64,000 bases of DNA from Streptomyces sp. NRRL B-1347. Lineage in GTDB: Bacteria; Actinomycetota; Actinomycetes; Streptomycetales; Streptomycetaceae. Below the pieces are notes generated by a model that did not search any database, was not told the origin of the DNA, and was given only the letters and a program-made list of their open reading frames with translations. This document shows positions 19,201-26,478 of the stretch, piece after piece (within the stretch, counting starts at the first letter, position 1; every line of letters begins with the position of its first letter). The stretch lies in NCBI RefSeq assembly GCF_000720325.1, contig NZ_JOJM01000005.1:158505-222504 (forward strand). The letters run 5' to 3'. The translations under genes and the position numbers were made by a program.

Positions 19201-20525
19201 ACTGCTTCCTCGCCGCGTTCCTGACCGGTGACGCCGACCGCGTCGACCTGGACGCGCTGCGCGGCGAACTGCGGGGCGTCCTGCCGGACTTCATGGTTCC
19301 CGCACACCTGGAGTGGATCCCCCGGCTGCCGCTCACCCCCAGCGGTAAGCGGGACGACGCCGCGCTCCGCGCGATGCCCCTCGCCCGGCGCGCGGTGACG
19401 CGGGCCCACGCACCCGACGCCCTCGAAGAGGAGCTGACGCGTCTGCTCGCCGACCTGCTGGGGCTGCCCGACGTCGCGCCGTACGACAGCCTCTTCGAGC
19501 TCGGCGGTACCTCCCTGACCGCGATGCGCCTCGCTGTGCGGATCGAGCAGCGCTACCAGCTGGTCATCCCCCTGGCCGCGCTCGTCGCGGAACCCACCGC
19601 GGCCGCGCTCGCGACACGCCTGCGGTCCGGCCGCAAGGCCACCGCGTTCGACCCGCTCGTACCGATCCGTACGGGAGGCTCCCGTCCGCCGCTGTTCCTC
19701 GTGCACCCCATGGGCGGAAACGTGCTCTGCTACCTGCCGTTCGCCCGGCACCTGCCCGACGACCAGCCGCTGTACGCGCTCCAGGCGGCCGGGACGCACC
19801 AGGGCACCGCACCGCTCGACAGCGTCGAGGAGATGGCCCGCAGCTACCTCGCCGCGCTGCGCACCGTGCAGCCGCAGGGCCCCTACCAGCTCGGCGGCTG
19901 GTCCTTCGGCGGCTTCGTGGCGTACGAGACGGCCCGTCAGCTACGGGCCGCGGGGGAGGAGGTCAGCCATCTCGTCCTCCTCGACACCACCGCCCTCAGG
20001 CCCGGCCCGCGCCCCCGGCACGACGACGAGGCGCTCCTGCACTGGTTCTTCTGGGAGCTGCTCTGGCTCGACCGCGGCGGCGACTCGCCGATGCCGTCGT
20101 TCCCCGGCACGCTCACCTCGCTCACCGACAAGCTCGCCTTCGTCGCCCGCGCCGCGAGCGACGCCGGAGTCCTGCCGGCGGGCAGCTCCACCGCTGCCGT
20201 CCACCGCCTCTTCGACCTCTACCGCGCCAACTGGCGCGCCGCGCTCGACTACCGGCCCGAGGACACGCGACAGGACCTCACCCTGATCCGTGCCTCCCAG
20301 CCGCTGCCGCCCGTCCTCGCTGCGATGCACCGCACCGCCCGCAGCCGCCACCAGGACCGGACCAACGGCTGGAGCGACATCACCAGCGGCCTGCTCCGCG
20401 TCATCGACGTGCCCGGCGACCATCTGACCCTCATGGAGGAACCGAACGTGCACCACACGGCGAAGACCGTCACCGACCTGCTGACGAGCCGGTCAGCCGA
20501 CGCGACGCGGGCGGGGGAGCGATGA
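13236..20525 (+). CDS. Dimodular non-ribosomal peptide synthetase, C-A-T-C-A-T-TE
   Basis: About 2429 residues from a GTG at 13236 (GGAAGG 10 bases upstream); an ATG at 13218 is the alternative. C1 has HHLVADGW at His136. A1 has YTSGSTGRPKG near 612; by alignment to PheA its pocket reads D-V-W-H-F-S-L-I-D, the EntF-like serine code. T1 has GGDS with Ser1013. C2 has HHALLDG at His1215. A2 has FTSGSTGRPKG near 1694 and FDVSFQE; its pocket reads roughly D-V-Q-V-I-S-Q-V-A, which I cannot assign. A disordered insert of about 30 residues precedes its A3 motif. T2 has GGTS with Ser2093. The thioesterase has GWSFGG with Ser2223. An N-terminal C domain suggests an acylated or otherwise loaded first residue. 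There is no epimerase and no MbtH gene nearby. The stop overlaps the next gene's ATG (ATGA). Confidence 0.95.
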   Translation: MNDVAGTSLTAYQRDIWVGARRAPESPQFNCVLWDRIEGRVDLGALLACAERALRGHEALRLRFDEHEGAPRQWVDPEPLRVRVRDFSDGPDATERCAAWRERSLARALPLTGGPLVEATVLVEGPEVVHLHVKAHHLVADGWAFDLLSRQILQDYRRRAHGDGRPAPAGTSSYLAWADEEARYRNGAEHARDEAFHRRALDGATPALFTRTPAAGGHRVRHAFVVEGALVERVKSAGLSPFAYVAAVLGSYLARVHRSEETILGIPFHNRPDAGQHGIVGQFANTLPLRIAVGGTRTVRELAAAVRETVDTLRPHQRLALGDVLRALPSAAGPRQLFDVTLSYLRYDRSEGLPDLAWRTSMLAVGHDTDALAVTVQAFDGVADMRVELDGAGDVFDADFPLAAAARQLKTLMENGLDALDRPASTVEMLTPADRADLTAVRGHGPKVPFADRATLHGLFEEQAARRPDQVAVTGHAGETLTYAELDARADRVARALRADGVGRDDRVAVVMPRCPQLFVALLGILKAGGAYVPVDPRHPADRVRFLLADSSAKVVVVEDEAPLTGVPDELPVRSVGDLLHRGDLLKDSGPLVERAGIPSPTATADDLAYVIYTSGSTGRPKGVLVEHRSVVNRLAWMQRTYPLGEGDVLLQKTPISFDVSVWELFWWAIEGASVALLPPGGEQDPREILRTIGRRGISKVHFVPSMLGPFLDLLEEEPKSRADVASLRHVFCSGEALPAARVDQFNRLFGPDPAVRLVNLYGPTEATIDVTYHDCPSDPARPVTRVPIGRPIDNIQLYVLDPAGLPQPVGVPGELCIGGVGVARGYLGRADLTAEKFIDDPFTPGGRLYRTGDLTRWLADGSVAYLGRIDAQVKIRGNRVEPGEAARALADVPGVRDAVVVDHTTPRRGTHLIGYYVAETAIPAQRLRDHLAQTLPAFMIPARFLRIDGIPLTPNGKADRRALPLPEAEADQAAGAQPLDATQAALAEIWARVLDVERVGIHDDYFALGGDSILMLKVRAEAEKRGLRFTLSELFQHPTVAQLAARTTAHHGDAEETDPEPEPFALLPEADRARLADEADAFPLTRLQLGLLYHSREHEGSARYKDVFQYTLDMPWHHDAFHRSFDRLTARHPVLRSSMDLAGFTEPLQIVHHRLPGALDVADLRALSRSEADAEVRRHVEERRHHPYPLDGTPLYLLRAHLRGTGVELVLSFHHALLDGASVANLLRELLQDYAHELGTGTAPVPASPPPSPAAYAYAERRALADDAARRHFRDTLAHAGPPRIDGLGPHLPHGEHSAVAHRADLPRALVRRLRAVAAEHTLPVKSLLFATHCLTLSALASSRDITTGLITHGRVERAHAERAVGLFLNTVPLRVDTARDSWLDVAREALRQERDSHPHRRYPLSAVEEHHGGPVVDSAFNYVHFHQLAGLAELPGIELRSLRTWEESNFRLLVNAVTEPDGNHTWLRVDADGSTFCAAQAALYARHYLEILTRLAEEPHARPDFTFLAAPVPSTAPKAHPSVVERFAEQVTRTPQATALVRGQDRWSYTDLNTAADHVARQLRTAGTPAGARVAIAMDRSPHTVAVLLGVLKAGAAVVPLDTNYPAPRLAAMLAEARPFRVIATARHAHLAGDVPLLPAEDLIRPRPDTAGRQQDEGPGARSQPEGTAPDSVGAGAARGRIDPGHTAYVLFTSGSTGRPKGVAMPHRSLAHLVAWQLAASSGATGGSTLQYAPLSFDVSFQEIFSTLCGGGTLHLVGEAERHDMPALLRLIDQEGIQRVFLPYVALQHMAETSDALGLVPRGLRVLISSGEQLRVTPEIRRLCAALPGVILENQYGPTETHVATAHTMAGDPAAFPALPPIGVPVEGAEAHVLDEELRPLPAGARGEIHLGGACLADGYEGQPELTDERFVPSPFTPSGRLYRTGDLGLVLPDGGIVCVGRADSQVKVRGFRVEPAEVELALHELTAYRGHLREAAVVARQREGGDCFLAAFLTGDADRVDLDALRGELRGVLPDFMVPAHLEWIPRLPLTPSGKRDDAALRAMPLARRAVTRAHAPDALEEELTRLLADLLGLPDVAPYDSLFELGGTSLTAMRLAVRIEQRYQLVIPLAALVAEPTAAALATRLRSGRKATAFDPLVPIRTGGSRPPLFLVHPMGGNVLCYLPFARHLPDDQPLYALQAAGTHQGTAPLDSVEEMARSYLAALRTVQPQGPYQLGGWSFGGFVAYETARQLRAAGEEVSHLVLLDTTALRPGPRPRHDDEALLHWFFWELLWLDRGGDSPMPSFPGTLTSLTDKLAFVARAASDAGVLPAGSSTAAVHRLFDLYRANWRAALDYRPEDTRQDLTLIRASQPLPPVLAAMHRTARSRHQDRTNGWSDITSGLLRVIDVPGDHLTLMEEPNVHHTAKTVTDLLTSRSADATRAGER

Positions 20526-23080
20526 CCGGCGTGACGCTCGGCGAGGAGAAGGCCCAGGGCGGCGGCAAGCCCCGCACCGCCCTGATCATCGGCGCGGGCA
20601 TCGGCGGCCTGACCGCCGCCGTCGCGCTGCGCCGCGTCGGCATCCACGTCGAGCTCTACGAGCGCGCCGGAGAGCTGCGTGCCGCCGGATCCGGCCTGTC
20701 GGTGATGAGCAACGCGATCAGCGCACTCGCCACGCTCGACATCGACCTCGGTCTGGAGAAGCGCGGCCGGACCGTCGAGTCGTTCACCGTCCTCGACCAC
20801 CGCGGCCGCCTGATCCGCGACCTGCCGTTCCGCGAGGCATGTGCCGAGGCGGGCGCCCCCAGCGTGGGCCTGAGCCGCTCGGCGCTGCAAGAAGCCCTGC
20901 TCGCGGAGGTCGGCGACTGCCCCCTGCACCTCGGGGCCACCGCCGCGGGCCTGCGTACCGAAAGCACGGGCGTCACCGTCGAGTTCACCGACGGCCGCAC
21001 CGCCCACGGCGACTTCCTCATCGGCGCCGACGGCTTCCACTCGGCGATACGCCGCCACCTCAACGGCCCTGAAGAGGGGCGGAACAGCGGCTACCTCTGC
21101 TGGCTCGGCATCGTCCCCTTCCAGCATCCGGTGTTCACCCCCGGCAGCGTGCGCCACTACTGGGGCAGCGGACAGCGCTTCGGCCTGATCGACATCGGTG
21201 ACGGTCGCGCCTACTGGTGGGGCACCAAGAACGTCCCCGCCACACACGCGCTCGACCGGTACGGCGCCAAGGACGTCGTCGAGCGCGCGTTCACCGGCTG
21301 GGCCCCGGAGATCCGCGAGGTCGTCCACGCCACGTCGCAGGACGACATCCTCACCGTCCCCTCCTTCGACCGCCCCTTCCGCGACCGCTGGGGAGACGGG
21401 CCCGTCACCCTGCTCGGCGACGCGGCCCACCCCATGCTCACCACGCTCGGACAGGGAGCGGCGATGGCGATCGAGGACGCCGTCGTCCTGGCCCACACCC
21501 TGGCCGAACCCGGTGCGGACGACGACATAACCCGCGCGCTGCGCACGTACGAAGGCCGCCGCCGCGAGCGCACCCGCGCGATGGTGGCGGCTTCCCGTGA
21601 GATGAGCGACCTCGAACAAGCCGCGTCCCCTCCCCGCAGGCTGGCCCGCGACAGCTACTTCCGGTTCACCCCGCGCGCCACCCTCGCCCGCCGCTCCGCC
21701 CAGGCGCTGACGTTTCCCGCCCTGCCCGCCACCACCCCGCAGGTGCGGCGGGAACTCAGCCCGCTGGAGCGCTGGTACTGGATCGCGGACCAGGCCTCAC
21801 CCCTCAGCGGAGTCGTCCGCGCCCGTGTGCACGGCACGCTCCCCGTCGCACTCCTGCGCCGGGCTCTGGACGCCCTCCAAGCCAGACATCCCCTGCTGCG
21901 GGCCGCGATCAGCAGCGACGGCGGCACAGGGGCCTTCCGCCCCGTGGACGACCGGCCCATCCCGCTGCGGCACGTCACCCTGTCCCCTCAGGACTCCGAC
22001 GACCACTGGGAACACGAGGTCAACGAGTACGAGTTCGAGCACGGGATCGACTGGCGCGAGGGCCCGTTGCTGCGCGCCACCGTGATCAGCCGCCCGGGCG
22101 GCGAGCCGCGCAAGGACACCCACGATCTGCTGCTCACCGCTTCGCACTGCATCGCCGACGGGATGACAGGCCTGTCCCTGCTGCGCCAGTGGATCGAACT
22201 CGCCGGGCACCTGAGCACCGGTGCGGAGCCGCCCGCCACCTCCTACCCGGCCCTGCCCGCCGCCGAGGACCTGCTGCCGCGCCGACACCGCGGTGGACGG
22301 GGAGCGGCGGGTCTCGGCGCCCTGATGCTGCGCGACCAGCAGACGGCACGCCGCCTGAGCCCGCAGCGCGTGACACCCCAGCGGAACGTTCCCTTCGAGC
22401 GGCGCCGGACCCGCATGGTGCACCGCACGCTGACCGCCGAGCAGGTGGACGGCCTGCTGGCCGCCTGCAAACGCCACGGCGCGACCGTCCACGGCGCCCT
22501 CGCGGCGGCCATGGTCACCGCCGTCGCCCAGGACGCGGGCATCACGGCGCCCGCGCACTTCGCGATCGGTTCGCCCGTCGACTTCCGCGACCGGCTGCAC
22601 CCCGCCCCCTCCTATGACGACGCGGGCAGCTACGCGGCGACCCTGCCCTCGTACGTTCCCTACCAGCCCGGCACCGCGCTGTGGCCCATGGCCCGGTTCA
22701 TCAGCGAGGACCTGGCGCGCCGCACCCGGCGCGAGGAACACCTGTCGATGGTCAACCTGCTGCGCTGGGCGGGACCGAAGTCGCCCGCCCGGGCCGAGGG
22801 GTTCATGGAGTTCATGGACACCAAGGGCCCGCTCAACCTGTGCCTGTCCAACCTCGGGCGCTACGACTTCCCCGAGCGCGTGGGCCCCTGGCGGATCAGC
22901 GACGCCCAACTCGTGGCCGGGATCTCCGTGACCGGAGCGCTCATCGCGACCGCGAACACCAGCCACGGCCAACTCGCCTGGAACTTCAGTCACATCGACG
23001 GCGTCGTCACACCCGCACGCGCGCGGACCGTCGCCGACGCCTCCGTGCGCGCGGTACTGGCAGCCAGCACCGCGCCGTAG
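20522..23080 (+). CDS. Fusion of FAD monooxygenase with PapA-like condensation/acyltransferase domain
   Basis: An 852-residue protein. Residues about 18-400 are a PHBH/UbiH-type flavin monooxygenase: the Rossmann motif IIGAGIGGLTAAVALRRVG, the second motif FLIGADGFHSAIRRHL, and the FAD-ribityl motif GDAAHPMLTTLGQGAAMAIE. Residues about 415-850 are a condensation-superfamily domain closest to PapA acyltransferases: LSPLERWYWIAD, LDALQARHPLLRAAI, the active site SHCIADG (His542, Asp546), and LCLSNLGRYDFP near the C-terminus. PapA-type domains esterify hydroxyls using acyl-CoA or carrier-bound acyl groups. The reading frame is continuous with no stop between the domains. Translational coupling to the NRPS (ATGA overlap) places its action on the NRPS product: hydroxylation followed by acylation is the simplest inference. 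Confidence 0.88.
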   Translation: MTGVTLGEEKAQGGGKPRTALIIGAGIGGLTAAVALRRVGIHVELYERAGELRAAGSGLSVMSNAISALATLDIDLGLEKRGRTVESFTVLDHRGRLIRDLPFREACAEAGAPSVGLSRSALQEALLAEVGDCPLHLGATAAGLRTESTGVTVEFTDGRTAHGDFLIGADGFHSAIRRHLNGPEEGRNSGYLCWLGIVPFQHPVFTPGSVRHYWGSGQRFGLIDIGDGRAYWWGTKNVPATHALDRYGAKDVVERAFTGWAPEIREVVHATSQDDILTVPSFDRPFRDRWGDGPVTLLGDAAHPMLTTLGQGAAMAIEDAVVLAHTLAEPGADDDITRALRTYEGRRRERTRAMVAASREMSDLEQAASPPRRLARDSYFRFTPRATLARRSAQALTFPALPATTPQVRRELSPLERWYWIADQASPLSGVVRARVHGTLPVALLRRALDALQARHPLLRAAISSDGGTGAFRPVDDRPIPLRHVTLSPQDSDDHWEHEVNEYEFEHGIDWREGPLLRATVISRPGGEPRKDTHDLLLTASHCIADGMTGLSLLRQWIELAGHLSTGAEPPATSYPALPAAEDLLPRRHRGGRGAAGLGALMLRDQQTARRLSPQRVTPQRNVPFERRRTRMVHRTLTAEQVDGLLAACKRHGATVHGALAAAMVTAVAQDAGITAPAHFAIGSPVDFRDRLHPAPSYDDAGSYAATLPSYVPYQPGTALWPMARFISEDLARRTRREEHLSMVNLLRWAGPKSPARAEGFMEFMDTKGPLNLCLSNLGRYDFPERVGPWRISDAQLVAGISVTGALIATANTSHGQLAWNFSHIDGVVTPARARTVADASVRAVLAASTAP

Positions 23081-23189
23081 ACGGCGGTGCGGACGAAGCC
23101 GGCGCCGAGGCGGCCCACGCCGCCCCGGTCCGCCCGCGGACAGACCCCCCACGCATCGCACGCCCCAGCGGCCAGCCTAGGAGCATGAA

Positions 23190-24074
23190 TTGATTCACTG
23201 TCAGAAGAAGGCCCGCACCGGGGCGGGCCGGACCGTCGTCATCACCGGCGCCTCCTCCGGGCTCGGCAAGCACTGCGCGCTGCATCTGGCACGGCACGGC
23301 TTCCGAGTCTTCGCCGGAGTGCGCAAGGAGGCCGACGGCGAGCTGCTGCGCGCCGAAGCGGCCTCCGCGCCGCTCCTGCCCGTCATCCTGGACGTCACCG
23401 ACGAGAGCTCGATCCGCACCGCGGCGGACACCGTCGCCGAGGCGTCGGGCGGGCACGGCATCTGGGCGCTGGTGAACAACGCAGGGACGTGCGTGTCGGC
23501 ACCCCTGGAATGCGTGCCGCCGGGCGAGCTGGGCGACCAGCTCGCCACCAACGTCGTCGGTCCCCTCGCGGTCACCCAGGCCCTCCTGCCGCACCTGCGC
23601 CGCACGCGCGGCCGGATCGTCAACGTCACCTCGGGCCTGGGCAGCATCGCCGCTCCGTATCTCGGCGCGTACGCCACGGGCCAGTTCGCGAAGGAAGGCA
23701 TGAGCGACGCGCTCCGCAGGGAACTGCGGCCCCAGGGCGTCACGGTCTGCGTGGTCCAGCCGGGCGCGGTCAACACGCCCATCTGGGGCAAGGTGCGGGA
23801 GACCGGCCACGAACTCCTCGACCGGACACCCGAGGGCATCAGGGAGCTCTACGGCCCCACCTTCGAACGGTTCCTGCGGCTGAACGAACAGCGGGCCCAG
23901 GCGAGTCGCACCCGGCCCGAGGACTTCGCCCGCGGTGTCTGTCACGCGTTGAGCGCCCCGCGGCCCAGGACCCGCTACCGCATCGGCGCCGACGCGCAGG
24001 CCGCGGCGATCCTGTCCCGGCTCCTGCCCGACGCGGCCGTCGACCGGTGCCTCGGCGCCGTCACCAAGCGCTGA
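23190..24074 (+). CDS. SDR-family protein lacking the catalytic lysine
   Basis: A 294-residue short-chain dehydrogenase/reductase homologue. The TTG at 23190 is preferred: AGGAG (23179-23183) lies 6 bases upstream, while the nearer ATG at 23185 runs into a stop after two codons. The cofactor motif is TGASSGLGKH, followed by LVNNAG and the serine segment NVTSGLGS. The active-site YxxxK is changed to YATGQ, so the tyrosine is present but the lysine is glutamine. The C-terminus is longer than in minimal SDRs and carries a helical segment (TRPEDFARGVCHAL). Third gene of the NRPS unit, 109 bases downstream of the fusion gene. It may be a weak reductase, a dehydratase-like enzyme or a binding protein. 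Confidence 0.87.
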   Translation: MIHCQKKARTGAGRTVVITGASSGLGKHCALHLARHGFRVFAGVRKEADGELLRAEAASAPLLPVILDVTDESSIRTAADTVAEASGGHGIWALVNNAGTCVSAPLECVPPGELGDQLATNVVGPLAVTQALLPHLRRTRGRIVNVTSGLGSIAAPYLGAYATGQFAKEGMSDALRRELRPQGVTVCVVQPGAVNTPIWGKVRETGHELLDRTPEGIRELYGPTFERFLRLNEQRAQASRTRPEDFARGVCHALSAPRPRTRYRIGADAQAAAILSRLLPDAAVDRCLGAVTKR

Positions 24075-24107
24075 GGCACTCTCGCGGCGGACCCGCCGTA
24101 ACCCCGC

Positions 24108-25241
24108 TCAGGGACCGGCGAAGGCGGGTGCGGCGGCAAGGGCCTCCTCGGCCAGCGCGGTGTCCCCGCTGACACGGAAGGCTGCTTCGGCGAGGGCGAG
24201 GCGGTCCCCGGTGAGGAGGCAGAACTCCATGGCGTCGAGGACGAGATGGGCGTCGGGCGGGCCCGGCGGCGGGGTCTGGCCCTGGTCGGTGAGGAGCCAC
24301 GTGTCACCGCCGTGGCCGGTGAGTTCGAGGCGCAGGACGCGGCGTCCCAGAGGTGTGCCCAGGAACCGCATGGCGAGCGGGAGCAGCCGGACGCCGAGGC
24401 CCGTCATGCGCGACAGGGAGCGCGCGGTGGGCGGCGGCAGCCGACGGCCGGTGCGCTGGGCGATGTCCCGGGTGTGGATCCAGGTCTCGAAGGCACGGGC
24501 CGCGGTGTGGTCGGCCACGGTGAGCGGCGGGGCACCGGCCAGGGACAGACGGCGCTCGGCCTCGCCCGGGAGGGTCGCCTCGCCGAGCAGGACGTCGCGC
24601 AGCACGTCGGCCTGCGCGCGCCACGTCGTGTGGATCGACCGGGGGGACCGGCCGACCGCCCAGGCCGTGTAGGCCTCGGTGCGGGCGGGGACGGTGTCGC
24701 CCGGCAGACCCAGCGGGCCGCGGGCCCCGGCGTCGAGCGTCTCGGTCAGGAGGCTGTCGGTCGCGGCGAGGTGGGCGACCAGCTGCGCCATCGTCCAGCC
24801 CTCCACGGTGGGGGTGTCCCATTCCACGGTGGTCAGATCGCGCAGGACGGCGTCCAGCGTGGCGACCTGGTCCGTGTACGGGCGGATGTGGGGCGGGACG
24901 GAGCGGGGCGCGGGCGGCCGTCGGGCGAAGGCGAGGGCCGTGACGCGGTCGTACGGGGAGCGGGACGGGTTCCCGGCGGTTCCGGGCGGGGCGGCGCCGT
25001 CGTACGGGGGCGGTGCGGTGGCCTCCTCGTACGGTGCCGCATCCCCGTACGGCACCGTGTCCGCCAGCGAGGCGGCGGCCGGGTACAGGCGCCGCACCTC
25101 GGCCGCGCACGCGGCGCAGCGCTCCAGGTGCGCCGCGACGGCGGCGCCCTCCTGGTCCGAGCAGGCGTCGAGGAGCCACGCCCCCAACAGGGAGCGCAGC
25201 ACGGCGTGTTCGTGGGGCGCGGGGCGGGGGGCACCGCTCAT
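24108..25241 (-). CDS. Anti-sigma factor: ZAS zinc finger fused to mycothiol-dependent isomerase-like domain
   Basis: A 377-residue protein. The N-terminal 60 residues form a ZAS anti-sigma domain with the zinc motif HLERCAAC (H-x3-C-x2-C). After a Pro/Tyr-rich linker (about 65-120) comes a mycothiol-dependent maleylpyruvate isomerase-like (MDMPI/DinB) domain: VEWDTPTVEGWTMAQLVAHL with its metal histidine, the middle helix ARAFETWIHTRDIAQRTG carrying the others, and a C-terminal SCP2-like part. There is no membrane segment. ZAS proteins release their sigma factor when thiols are oxidised. The gene overlaps its sigma factor gene by 4 bases (ATGA), so the pair is coupled. The C-terminal half could sense mycothiol redox state; this is inference. 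Confidence 0.85.
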   Translation of the reverse strand: MSGAPRPAPHEHAVLRSLLGAWLLDACSDQEGAAVAAHLERCAACAAEVRRLYPAAASLADTVPYGDAAPYEEATAPPPYDGAAPPGTAGNPSRSPYDRVTALAFARRPPAPRSVPPHIRPYTDQVATLDAVLRDLTTVEWDTPTVEGWTMAQLVAHLAATDSLLTETLDAGARGPLGLPGDTVPARTEAYTAWAVGRSPRSIHTTWRAQADVLRDVLLGEATLPGEAERRLSLAGAPPLTVADHTAARAFETWIHTRDIAQRTGRRLPPPTARSLSRMTGLGVRLLPLAMRFLGTPLGRRVLRLELTGHGGDTWLLTDQGQTPPPGPPDAHLVLDAMEFCLLTGDRLALAEAAFRVSGDTALAEEALAAAPAFAGP

Positions 25242-25840
25242 GGTGTGATCCCTTCCTCCGCGAGTGCCGCGGCCAGTGCGCGCAGGGCGGCCCGCAGCCG
25301 AGTCTTGGCGGTCCCTTCGGGGATGCCGAGGTCACCGGCCACCTGACGATAGGTACGGCTTCCGTAGTAGGCGAGGAGCAGCGGAGTGCGCAAGGTGTCC
25401 GGAAGCCGCGCCGCGGCGGAGCGTACACCGAGCGCCTCAAGACGGGCGGTCACCGCGTCGGCGGTCTCGTCGTGGCCGGATGGCGCCGGTGGCTCGGCGG
25501 TCCTGCGGTGCCGCTCCTCGCGGCGGACCCAGTCGACGGCACGCCGATGGGCGACGACTCCCAGCCACGCGCGCAGCGGCCCGCGGGCCGGGTCGTAGGA
25601 CAGCGGGCTCTCCCACAGCCGTACGAACACTTCCTGGACGACGTCGTCGGCGGCGCTGTGGTCGCGGGTGATGCGCGCCGCGAGGCCCCGCACGAGCGGG
25701 GAGTACCGCTCGTAGATCTCGCGGAAGGCGTCTTCGTCGGCGGCGAGCAGCAGTGCCTGGACCTCCAAACGGTCCTCCGGCACAGCCCCGGTCGCCTCGT
25801 CGAGCCCGCCGCGCGGCTGCGCCTGATGGGAGGAGGCCAT
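25238..25840 (-). CDS. ECF-family RNA polymerase sigma factor
   Basis: A 200-residue sigma factor from the ATG at 25840 (GGAGG... just upstream on this strand is weak; the start is set by homology). Region 2 includes AFREIYERYSPLVRGLAARI and DDVVQEVFVRLWE, typical of ECF region 2.2-2.4. Region 4 contains LPDTLRTPLLLAYYGSRTYR followed by VAGDLGIPEGTAKTRLRAAL, the -35-binding helix-turn-helix. It lies first in a two-gene unit with its anti-sigma gene. Such pairs respond to oxidative or envelope stress and are usually autoregulated. A dyad 190 bases upstream (26030-26043) could serve a second regulator. Confidence 0.92.
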   Translation of the reverse strand: MASSHQAQPRGGLDEATGAVPEDRLEVQALLLAADEDAFREIYERYSPLVRGLAARITRDHSAADDVVQEVFVRLWESPLSYDPARGPLRAWLGVVAHRRAVDWVRREERHRRTAEPPAPSGHDETADAVTARLEALGVRSAAARLPDTLRTPLLLAYYGSRTYRQVAGDLGIPEGTAKTRLRAALRALAAALAEEGITP

Positions 25841-26478
25841 GGCCGAAGTGTCCCGCGAAGGCGGTGTTCCGGGACCCCCTGTCGCGAATCGGTGCCGCCG
25901 GGGCGGCGCCGGCGCCCGCCGCGGCCCGTACCCCCGTGACGGGCCGGGCGGACGCCGTGCCGCGGAGGGGGGAGGGGAGCTGGACGCGCAAGCGTAGGGA
26001 GGAGTGGACGAGCACTCCCCACACCCTCCGCACTCGTGAGTGCTCACCCGCGCTTCTCGCGTGTGGTCATGGGCCCTTCCCTGGTTCCTCGTGGCCTCGC
26101 GCATGGGCGGGGCGCCGCATGGCTGTGCGGGGGATTCGTTTGAGCCGGGCGCACGGATTGCTTCTACGAAAAGGAAAGGGACGCGGCCGCGCCGACTCCT
26201 GGGCGGGAAGAGGGGCGAGTGACCGTGCCAGGCCCTTGGGCCGGATTGACTGCTGTCTGAAAACCACTGGTGGCCGCCGCAAACACCCTGACGGGCAAGG
26301 TCACTGCATCGAAGTAATGCCCATGCATTTCGTGGGTGGACGGGGCGCACCCGCCGTTACTGTTCCCTGAGTTCTGGACGGATTCACCGATATTGGGCCT
26401 GAATTATCAACTTTCAACAGTTACGCACAGGTTTGACGATGACTGCCTTTGAGTTCCTTCTGAAGGAGTGCTTGCCCG
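25841..26478. other. Long divergent intergenic region between sigma factor and encapsulin genes
   Basis: About 640 bases without a convincing gene; short open frames on both strands lack codon structure. From about 26140 to 26460 the sequence becomes clearly more AT-rich than its surroundings, with oligo-A and oligo-T steps near 26400-26420, which fits a regulated promoter for the 2-MIB operon. GAAGGAG at 26460-26466 is the ribosome binding site for the encapsulin ATG at 26479. Confidence 0.6.
26030..26043. promoter_or_regulatory. Candidate operator dyad
   Basis: GCACTC-GT-GAGTGC is a 6-bp-arm dyad. A second half, GAGCACTC at 26010-26017, pairs with GAGTGCTC at 26038-26045. It lies upstream of the ECF sigma gene and well upstream of the encapsulin gene, and could bind a GntR- or LacI-type repressor. 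Confidence 0.35.

Noticed and set aside
26040..26282. Short frames of 60-71 codons in the intergenic region before the encapsulin gene
   Set aside because: Composition is unlike neighbouring genes, starts lack ribosome binding sites and there is no recognisable domain.
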